Below, piece by piece: positions 34,494 through 46,400 of a stretch of DNA of 64,000 nucleotides. The notes under the pieces were generated by a model, which saw nothing but the letters and a program-made list of their open reading frames with translations, searched no databases and was not told where the DNA came from. Numbering within the stretch: the first letter of the stretch is position 1; each line of letters begins with the position of its first letter. Position numbers and translations under genes: made by a program. This stretch comes from Patiria miniata (lineage: Eukaryota > Echinodermata > Asteroidea > Valvatida > Asterinidae): the NCBI RefSeq assembly GCF_015706575.1, contig NW_024037059.1, forward strand, positions 14,607,730 to 14,671,729, read 5' to 3'.

Positions 34494-37400
34494 GTAAGAT
34501 GTTCTGGTTTATTGGTTCGTTTTACACTGATGATTTTAAACATTTTCTTTTGGATCATTTTTACCGGTATTAAACTTGCATGGATGGGCAGTCATTTGGT
34601 TACCAAAAACAAATACAATCACTGCAGTGCAGATAATCCTTTGTTTAAATCAGTACTGATATTCATTGGTATGATTTAGCAAAGTAGAAAAACAAACTGA
34701 TCAAAGAACTACAAACGATCTTTGTTGACATGATTATAATCATCCATCATTTTACTGTTGTGTACCTGTTGCATATAAATTGCCCGTCACAACTACCATA
34801 CAAAGTTGGTGGATTATTCCGACGATGTGTTCAGTGATAAGCATATATCCGTATTTCTGGTGATATTTATTCATCAAAATCCATCAGTACTAAACCTAAT
34901 TTTAAACAATACCTTAAAATTTAAGTGGCACCTTTTAAAGTTACTTACACTTTCAGAGGCATTTTGACCTCTTGGACGGCTTTCAAGCCTGTTGCGGGCT
35001 CTATACCTTTACACTCACAAAAATTCTGTAATGGTTTCTTCAATATGCTGAAAAGTTACGTGGGAACCTAAGGGTAACTTAACGAATTAATGTAGCTTCC
35101 TGCCGAGGAAAACTGCATTAGGCCTATGTCTTATAGCCATAGATTTCGAAAAGGTCGAAACATGCTCTTTCTTGCATTTAAACATAATTATTTGTCGCCT
35201 TTCAAAGTAGATTTTTCCACAAAAAATGTGTTTTTTTATCCTCTGTACATTGGTGTAAGCTATATAATTCTAAATGAGAATATATGTAATTGATTGTTTT
35301 ACTTGAATCAATTTTTGTATAATGGTCAGTGGGTTAGGTTTCCTTTAGTAAGCGTAAACATGTGCATGATTTGTGAAATGCACAACAGTCCGAGTTTTGG
35401 TACTCTCTAAATTCCAAAGAGTGAAAATTCACTTCATTCGAGTGAAGATTCACTCCCACAGTCGGAAACTAGGGACTAGATGTTTTAGAGTGAAATTTCT
35501 TCAATCGTAAAGATCGAGTTTTTACTCGAGCGTCGACTGAAGTGGTTCTTTTTTTAGACTATTTCAATCGAAAACGAGAGTGATTTTCACTCTTAAACGT
35601 CTTGTCCCTAATTTCACTCTTTGGAATTTAGAGGGTATAATACAAGCCTTAGAGCTTCGATTAATACATTACAATGAAAAGTTATATCACCAGGGAATCC
35701 ATGGCAACGGCCTCTTTTCTTGCAGCAGAGTCTATTTGTAAGAAGGAAATACTTCTTCCGCTTTAACCCCTCTGAAAATGCCTCATGCTGAGGACTTTGG
35801 ACGGCAGCAGGTGCCTTTATCTAGAGGGAAAGATTCAGCTAGAAGCTGTGCGAGCAATTCAGGTCTCAATCCATTAGTACAAGCAAGACAGTGAAACGCC
35901 ATTACTAAAACATTGTTTAAACATAAATCATTAACCCCTTATAGTTATGAGTTCATTGTTTTGCTCCCAGACAATGTACTTTTGTTCATTAGTTTTAAAT
36001 TACCCTCTTGGTAACGTGTAAGCATCACAACAGGCCTATGTACCCGTAACACATGCCAATTAACCTGACTAATCGTAAACATACGCAACATTATTGGCGT
36101 GGTTACCACGATAAAATTTGTTCTAATACTAATAGCGAATATTATTGCATTGCATATTCAAACTTTTCACTTGCATTTGCTCAAAAGGCTCCTTTTTAGC
36201 AAAGCTTTATGGAAATTCTACTAAAATACCAGTACTAAGGCCAAAAAAAAAGTCTCCGGTTTCTGGTATGGAGCTTGCCCAAAAAGTGGTGCGGCGACGC
36301 GGCTTTTTTTTTTTTTACCTGTTTTTTTTGCTTCAAATGTAGGCTGATGACTGCAAATGGTGCCCGACTAAACTTAGTGCCAATATTATGGGAGACCAGA
36401 GTGGCCACATAAAGCTTATTCTCGATCATAACCCTATCTAAAAACACGTTGAAATTGTGCAGCAGCAGGATTCCAGTCAAACAAAGGAATTTGGCGGTTT
36501 TGAGACATCATCTTTTATTGAAAAAAAAACTGTTTCATTTTGCCGACGCGCATGGTTACGGCGACGCGCGCGCATACCAGAAACCGGAGACTTTTTTTTT
36601 GCCTAACCTACTCGAACTTCAAAAGTCTGGGCAAATGCGTATTTAGGCTTTACTTAATTTCACGCTTAATCATTAGTCCTTGAAAACACCTCTACAGATA
36701 TGTTGTTCCTAAAAGGTACGGAAACACGCTTGGGTGTATTTGCACTGCGAACGAACTTTAACTAATGGGTCGCTGACTCGCTGTGGTGATATATAATTGT
36801 ATCTTGGCGACCATCGACCTACGAATAAGTAATAGGCAAACTATCTGATAAGATACCTTTATGTAGAGTGGTGCGATGTTGCTATATGAAATGAACATAT
36901 TTAAACTCCAGGGTCACGATAATAATATTGACGTTATTACTGATAGATGTAAATGAGTCTTGTGACTTAGTCAAAGATATACAAAAAAAGGAGTGACTTC
37001 CAAAAAGTTGGATTTCCCCAACTGAACGGTGTTGTCGAAATTAAATTTCATCAAGCCAATCTACTCAGGCAAGTATCAGAATATTGAACCACCAATGTGA
37101 TAAATAAATATAGATCAGTTGTGACGTACCTCCGAAAAGGTTTCAGGAAAAGCTTAGAATATAAACAGAAAAACTAAACTACAGCTTGAGCAATATTGGA
37201 ATCAGATGTCCCACAAACTTGATGGTCAATTTTATACAAAGAACATTTATTGTTAAATTTTGGTACAGAAAAGTAAAATACTGTGTACAAAAGTGCTGTT
37301 GCTGTTTTTAACATGAGCTAATGTATTATAAAATACATCCACTTTCAATATTGTTCCGTCTTTCCCAATATTTTTAGGATACCACTTTAGTAGAAGGGTC

Positions 37401-40400
37401 AACGGCGTTCGAAACCTGGGTGGAGACCCCAACCCCAGTCTACATGCAGTACTACGTATGGAATCTTACCAATAAGGAGGAATTCTTGAACGGAAGTAAA
37501 CCTGCATTTGAGGAAGTTGGACCTTACACTTACAGGTACAAAATCAACTATAAGATCACCGCCTGATCGAAACAAAGCAAACTTATCTCACTAAGTTCGA
37601 AACCAATTTAACCAAAAACTTGAGCAGACTCACACTAAGACATTGAAGCAAAAAAGATTGAATGATGGAATCTGCATGTTACCTAAATGACGATTTTAAT
37701 GTGGGACGTACATAACCTTTTGATAAAATTTGTCGACAAAAGGTACTTAGAGGAAACTTTAGCCGGATGTTTCAAATTGTGTGCAATTGACAGCCAATGT
37801 TTAATGACGAAACCCACATCTTTGTGTGATCCATATGCATGGATAGGCCTAATTTGTTTGATTTATACTACAAGTCCGGATTTGATCTTGTTACATCAAT
37901 CTTGTTGACGGCGCACTTTTCCATTTCGTCTTTAAAAGTTACTGTATTATTAACTCTTTCCTGCGTGGGTGATGTAGCCTTATACTGGGTTATTTATCAG
38001 GTTTTCCGGATTTGCAACAAACGTAAGTTACATGACAACTATAACGAAGATTAATGATTGGCTCATACATCAAACAAGACCGGTACCGCCTTTGAGAAAG
38101 ATTGAGCCAGTTTCAAAAACAAACTCCCTTTACCACAGCCGATGTAAGTCTCTCAACTTCAGCTGACAAAGTTGGCGCCAAGACGTTTTCTGTCGTTGTA
38201 GTTCCCTAATTAAGGCAGACAACGTGTCCAAACCACTTAACTCTGACTGAAAAATCATTATAGAATGTTTCCCAGATTGCTGACAGTCATGTCTTCAACT
38301 TCAGTTTTACAAATTATGTTCACCTCCCCCCTTTAATAGTCCAACAAAGAACCGCTATCCTTTCATTAAATTCAATTTCAGGATATTATTTGTCAAGTTA
38401 AGTTTGACTTTATATTTGACAATTTTCATAGTGCACTCTGTTATGGGTATCTGCTTGATCTTAATTGCTATTGAGGCAGGATACGGCAAGATATAAAAGT
38501 GAGTGCGTGCTCGTGAATGAATATAGTTATGTTATAGTTATAAAGTCTGGGATTTGAAGCGCGTGATATCCAATACCAAGTGAAAATCATTAACGAAGGG
38601 CAAACAACCAATACAATGAAAAAAAGATATACCAATAACAATTTTTACTCAAAAATCTAATTCTATTGCAGGTTGATTGAACCAGCCTTATTATTTTCCA
38701 AAGAAACATTGCATGTTTTGAACTTTTTCCCATTTCTTATACTACACGTTTCAGCAAAAGCAGATAAAATATTAATTGGGATACACGTGTCATATTTGGT
38801 AAATTTCAATAATCTTGACCAGGAGTTAATTTTGAAGAAAGATACAAAGTGTCTTTTTTTGAATCCTTCTCTTTTCTTTCTCAGAGAAATCAGGAGAAAA
38901 AGTAACATTTCCTTTGACGACGAGGATGGGACCGTGACATTTTACAACTACAAGGCCTACATCTTTGATCGCGATCAGTCGGTGGGCTGGGACAATGACA
39001 CGTTTACCACTATTGATCTTCTGACAGTCGTGAGTGTTGTTATTTTTCTATGGTTTTTTTTAATCGAACAAAATATTAGTTTTCCATATTTATATTCGAT
39101 ATTGAGTTTACAAATTAATATTGTAACAAAAGCAATATCTGCCCTACGCAAGTGTACCGTGATATTTTACAACTACAAGGCCTACATCTTTGATCGCGAT
39201 CAGTCGGTGGGCTGGGACAATGACACGTTTACCACTATTGATCTTCCGACAGTCGTGAGTGTTGTTATTTTTCTATGTTTTTTTTTTAATCGAACAAAAT
39301 ATTAGTTTCCGTATTTATATTCTATATTGAGTTTACAAATTTGTAACAAAAGCAATATCGGCCCTATACGCAAGTGTCTCTGCTACAGAAATATGCTCTT
39401 ATACCTGCTTAAAACGCTTTAATGGTATTTCATTTATTTAAAGAGGGCTACGAATCATTTTTCTTTAGACGCATTCTCTTCACTTGCGGTAAACCTGATC
39501 ATGTTTTTGATACCGATTCCGCACTCGATCTTTTCAGAGAAGCACTTTCATCAAAACGCAAGGCTCCTTATTTGAAAAGTAACGGGTCATGTCACGGTCC
39601 ACATAAATGCAAACACTGATGGCGGTTCGGTTTCATCCGGCCTCGGCATGGTGCTCCGACCATCTCCGGTGCCGCATGGCTTCGCAAAACAAAGATGCCT
39701 CGGATTTGATGGAGTGCGTGGGCCGGATATTCGTTGCTGTAATTAAAGTCAGGACTTGTAGAGAATGACAAGAAAGAACGAGATTCGATCGATAGATCAG
39801 TTGCGATTCAACGGCCGAGATTGTCGTGGTAATAAAAGGGTCAGGATGGACGGGATATTACCTGCTTGACGCGCCGACTGACAAACAAACTCTCAATCAT
39901 TGGACCGTAATTTGGTATAAACATGTAGTGGCCAATCTCGGGACCGTTATTTTATAGAAAATTCCTTTAGTATAAAATGGAAACAAACCAAGAAACACTC
40001 ACGATTGAAACAAGCGGCAACAATAAGGGCACATCCTAGAAACTGAAGCGGATTTGCTGCTGTGTTGAGATCTCGACACCATTTCAAATGACAAATTTCA
40101 CCGCGGTGAACAAAATGGGTCGGGCAAATTTGCCTCAGTCCCAACGTGATCAGTCATGTGGTCAAACAGGCTGTAACAAGCCCCTAACAACCTAGTTTAT
40201 CAACCCCATATCATTGAACACAAAATATCATGGCAGTGCCTACTTCCACCAAACCAAACGGTCACGCAGACTAAATAAATTACTCTTGCCTTAAAACCAT
40301 CAGGTAAACCGAATGACGGCGAGTACAACAAACCACAGCCTATAATTCCCTTACAAGAAGAAAAACATTTTACAAAGTTCCGAACATCAGTTTTGAAGAT

Positions 40401-43400
40401 TAGACATTACGCCCTCTCTCGAAAAAGAAAGGATGATGGCTTTAATCTTATAACGATAAACTGTTTATTATTATTTTTTTCGCGATCTAGACGTTCGGCC
40501 ATGTGATGCAATACAGTGACACTGGTAAATTCTTGCACAAGCTGGTTCACAGAGGATCTCTTTCGAATCTGATTATTGATGTTTCGGTGAGTTCGCATGC
40601 CTAATTGAGAGAACTAAAGAATTTGTAAGGCTTTACAATATCTTTTGTAGAATGACAGTGCACGTTATTGCTTTAAAAATGCTGCTTTCTTTTACATTAT
40701 TTGTGATTGATTAAACTGAAGTCAGGTTGGTCTAATAAAAACTCGACATTTAAGCGATCACATCACGTTCCTTGATAATGACCGTATGTCTGAGTAACAA
40801 AAAAGCTGAAACGCATTCAATGGGAACTGGGCACATCTCAACTCAGTGAAATTATCATGGACGGACAGACGGAATCTTTGAAACAGGTTAGCAGAAACAA
40901 TCGTAAAGATTATGACGATAAATTATCCTCTGACGAAAAAAAATGGTTGTTGATTTCATTAACTGAACAAAAGCTTAATACGATTATTTCCACGTTCCCG
41001 TCAAGGTGGTCGGATTTATGTACGGTTTCGAGCAACCGTACTTGACGTTTCTCAATAGCATATTCACTTCAGTAGAACTCCCAACAGAATTCGGGATATT
41101 TTATGGGGTGAGTAATTTTCAAGTCGTTGAGCTAATAATTCCTAAAGTCATTTTACCACACTGGAGTCAAGATCGTTGAGGAATTAATTCAAAGAAATCC
41201 CACTCAGTCAAGTAAGAAAGGATGGAAACACGCTGTTTAGTTCCTTGCACAAAGCGACCTCTGAAGTTCTTTTGACTTACTCATTATCAGCAGTACAAGT
41301 TGCTAAACATAATAAAACTATTAAGGAATTCATAAACCGAAACATAGCAGACACATCCTGGGGAAAAAATCAAGTAAGGATCACTTTCTCGATTTATAGT
41401 TTGCACTTTTACCAGGAAAGCAACCCTCAAAATTTAAGAACTTGTTCGACATGCGCTCCAGCTTGGTGCCACCTAAATCACGTCTTGTATTGTGGTTCAC
41501 ACATTTTCTTTCATACGCAGTCAAACGACACACTAGCGGCGGAATGGGTTGTGTACACGGGACAAACTGATGTATCTCTGGTCAACCAAATCAAGACTTG
41601 GAATAACCTGACGTCACTCACTTACTGGAGTAATGAATATGCCAACATGCTGAACGGAACAGGTACATAATTTCATTACAGATCCAATGAAAGGTAAATG
41701 TGAAATATCTACTTTAATCCCCAAGACCAAGAGATATAAACAAAAAAATAAAAACGCCAACAGGTGCTTGAGACAAAAAGTTGAAACACGCAGATTAATG
41801 AATACAAGGGGTAGACAATAATGTGACCACAGGCTTTTTTTGATTAGCTTACTTTATGATGGCTGTCATTTTAATTGTGGATTTAGATAAATAATTATAT
41901 TCGAATTTGCTTTTTCAATTCAACGCCGATTGCTTCACGAGACGAATTTCAAAGATTTTGGACGAATCGGAGTGCTAACAATTTGAATTATACTGAACCT
42001 TAAATGAAATCTCGTGGTGGCTTTTTGAAATTCAAATTGAGAATTGAGCTTGGCGATGTTCGGGGACGAAATTAAAGTATCGATATAGGGAATTCGTGTG
42101 ATACAAGTGTTAAAATAGCCGGGAAAACCTATATTTATCTTAAAATCTGAAATTGAACTTTCAAAAATGATGCTTTATGGTATTTCACTTTAACAGATGG
42201 GCAGGCATTCCATCCATTTCTTACCGAGGATGACGTATTGTACATCTACGTGCCAGACATATGCAGGTAACAAGTCGTAAATTTGTGGTTACTGTTTAAA
42301 TTAACTTCGTAATATTGCATTTTGAAGCAAATTGTTTCAAAGCAGAGCAATCAACACATTTTTTTCTATGATATCCTGTACCCCTAAAATCAGGGCTGGT
42401 GTCATAGAGTATACGGGCCCCAATGAGTTGCGAGGCATACCAACGGCCAAGTATTCTGCCCCGGCTTACCAGTACGCAAGCGCAGAAGAATATCCAGATA
42501 ACATAGGATTTTGCACACCCGACGAGAGCGGATGCACTCCCAACGGACTACTGAATGCAACAACGTGCAAAAGTAAGTTCTACTGTGAAAAGGTAACAAC
42601 GGTTTTACCCAGTGAGTCAAAAAGAACATTCCTTATCATAAGCAAATAAGCATCAAGTATTTCCAAAAATCCAAATCCAAGTTGTGTCAGATTGACATTT
42701 TCTATCCTATTTCACAATACTCATCCTCGTTTCTATGGTAAAACTTATCATAAACATCACGCATTTTTTAAAAATCAACATTATGTCGGACCGACATTTT
42801 CTATTTTTTTTTCAACCAAACTCATCCTCGTTTCCTTGCGTAAAACATCTATATTCTAACTTTCTTCTCTTCACAGCCGCTCCGATATTCTATTCGTCTC
42901 CACATTTCTTGTACGGGAGCACAGATCTATTGGACAGTGTGATTGGATTTAATCCAATCCAAGACCAACACAAGGTGGACTTTGACATCGAAATGGTGGG
43001 TTCCTGAGATCGTAAAACCACACTACAAATTCAAACAAGACTAGCCATTCGATATCCAACTCCGCCAATAATATACAACATTCTTTACTGTTGCTAGGAT
43101 GCTTTGAACGCTCAAGAGGGCAAAATGGCCGGCAAATAAAGCATAATTAGTTTTTTTTTCTTGCATCAGATAGAATAAGCAATAATGTTCAGTTAATTGC
43201 TACCGGTACATAATGATATACCGTTATTTGTTCATAAATTGTGATAATTTGTATTTCTAACCTATCAACTTAACGTTGTGTTTGGCATATGCTGTTGTGC
43301 TTTTGAACTATAGAGCTCGTAAAAAAACGTCGACTGCTGACCACAGTTTATCAAACTGTCATCACCAACAAAAACTGATAAGTACCTGATCAATATAGCC

Positions 43401-46400
43401 GTAGTATTTGTATTTATATCATGAAATGTGAACTTTTCTTTCAGCTTACTGGTGTTGCTATGCAAGTCTCAAACCGTTTACAAGTCAATATAAAAGTAGG
43501 TCCTCTTAGCCAAATCAGGTAAGTCTTGCATAATGCTGGAGCATTTCTATAAAAGCTTTTCAACCATCTCAAGAGTTTTAATACATCCATGCAACTTAAG
43601 AATTTACATTTTTCGATAAAATTTTCATGTTTCGATTCAATGTGTTTAAATATTTTCTAACAACAATAGCGTACAATAGGTAAAACTAGTACAGTTACAA
43701 CAGATATAGTGTATGGCTCTTGTTTGTGAAAATGGCTAGGCAAGTTGATTAATTTAACCAGAAATACCAGAGGTGTATGTGCATTGACCTGGATATCTGA
43801 AAATCGAGCGTTGTCCAAGTGCCAAATTCCCGTGTCACCAAGACGAGAATCCAATGCAAATGTTGATGCTGAAGCCAGCGTACTTCTATATTGCTCTGAA
43901 ATGGCCTCACCAGTAAATGCTTTTATTTATTTTCAAAATATAACCGATAGGGTCATTGGTCAAATTTACACGTAGTTAAAATGCGTGCTCGCTACAATTT
44001 GTTCTCTACAAATTGCTCCAACAAATTGCTTAATGTCACATGGCCCTGTTGCCTGGGATGACACATGCACCAAATATCACAGGTGTAAAAATGGGTGACG
44101 TTTTCACATCAACCATTACAAAAGACACATTTATGTAAGACAGTCAACACTATTTGTAAAAAGACAGAATACTACGAAAGTATTTATACTTTCGAGCTTT
44201 TATTTTATTTTTTTTCTACAGCGAGTCAAGAAACATCCCTTCATTGTATTTCCCGTACTTCTGGCTGAATGAGGTACGTGCATTTAGATACCTGTTCGGT
44301 TGTTCCCATTATTTTTCTACACGCGTGATCTATCATAGGATTAATATGATTTTTTTGGCTTTTTACGGGTAACAGAGAGAAGATGCATTAATCACTGGTC
44401 GCGTCCGTCACAGGGATGGTGGTTGCACTTAAGCGTGCACGGGGTTTGGTCGCTTAGTGATAGAGCTTCGTGTCCACGCAGAGATAGTTTTTATCAAGCA
44501 CCGTGTTACTCTTCGTTTGATTAGATAGAGTAGGCCTACATGTACCTAGGCCCGGGTAAGGGTTTTGAGAAATTGCTATGGTAGGGTTGACTTTTAGTGG
44601 GAAGTGCATGCTTGGGTTGAAAGTCCACTCCGAAAACTGACGTAGGCACATCTTTTTTGCTTGGTATTTTGGTTACTTTAACATCTATAAATAATGCTCC
44701 ACAGTGTTAGAAGGGCCCTTAAATTGAGGCAAGAGGAATTATGAAAAAAATAACTGCCTACATCTATATTAAAGCAAAATAGCTGTTTACGTTTTCTCGT
44801 GCATGTAAAAAGACGAAATCATAATGTTATTTCCCATTCTATATCTCCAACTGGAATGGATGATTTTGTATATTAACGGCATGTAAATTCCCGTTACAAA
44901 ATTACTTCTGCATAAAATTCTAAAATAATTTGTATTATTGCTGAAAGCAGTGCGAAGGAGAAGTTGAAATGCCAACCCTTATCCCTTGAAAATATCACGG
45001 TATTAAATTTAGTATGAACATAGCTTCGACTACAAGACGAACTGCATTTAACAGAGAATCCTTACCGATAAGCCCACATATCTAAGTGGATTAATTTTGA
45101 AAGACAAACAATGTACAAAAAACTGTTCCGAGCACTAACACTACTCCATGTCATCGAAGTTAAATTACAACGGTAAACTTGTAGTTTAGGACCACGTTCC
45201 ATACGTGAGAACGAAAAGACACTTTTATGATTTGAGACTAAATACCTTAACCATTTGGCTGTGATAAAGGCAGGGAAAAATCACTTAAATAGTTCGCTAA
45301 GATACCATGTTGAATCTCAGCTAGCTTAATTTTGTGGAAAGAGGGCAGGGTTTAGATTTATGAAAGGAATTTGTCAGACATAAGAGGTGTCCTAAACTTC
45401 ACCACTGCCACTACAACTACGATAAAGACTTTTGTAAGGCGGGCGCAGCCGCATATCAATGAGCCTAGGCACAGCCTTCATTCACGGTAGGCTGAGGCAA
45501 TAGGCGCATGCCCGCGTTCAATATTCCGACGGGAACCCATTACTAAATCTTGTAAAAGTAAAATAATGTGTCCAGATAATCTGAATCCACTTCTGCCAAC
45601 AAACGTACCCTCTAAAATGATTGTGTCAACATGAAAAGGTTATTACATACTGTATAGCGAGGATGCACACTTGCCATTCATGGGGAAAGTCTTTAGAGAA
45701 TGCCAAACATTAATGTCAAACAGAAACTTACCGGTGCAAAATCGTAGCAAGTGCTGCCGTTTCCGTCCAGTTTTGCTGATGATTTCCACATTTATATTCC
45801 ATGGTTCTGTCAACACGAAGTACACACATGTAGACGTGGATTCGCGAACATTTTTCCACTGAAACAGTTGCCTGAATTCCTCCACTGACTGTTCCGGAAC
45901 AACATATTCCTCACTTGTACAGTTAAGTAAACATTCTGTTGCAAAAATTCCTGAAAAATCCTCGGTACATAATCCAGAAAAATACTGTTGTTTCTGTCAA
46001 CCGGTCCACCCGAACAGACACCGCGGTGTGCATTGTTGCGGTGCTTTTTGAACATGGCGCCCGACATACAGTATGTCGGCATATTTCGCATTGTGTTGAA
46101 TACAAAGGGTGCGCGTGCCTGGCTGAAATGACGTCATCATTTTTTTGGCGCGCAGTCAAAAAGTGGCATTTAGGTACTTGTATCGTCTGCTTTTTAGCTT
46201 TCCAAAAGCATAACGCATTAGCCATTCATTCAACGGCGGATTCGAGAAAGGGGGAGTGGCAAGTCCAGATTTTTGTTTGTAAAGTTGAATTTTAAGCCTG
46301 AAAATGTGAGAAAGAAATGAATAAACAGTCCAAGTAAACAAATAGTGTGGTCTAATTGGAAGCTGGCTAGAATGGTGATGGGGTAAACCAAGTAAACGTT

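Noticed and set aside
45810..46295. Overlapping 90-118 codon frames in scavenger receptor intron 11
   Set aside because: Open on both strands at once with no recognisable family; treated as intronic.
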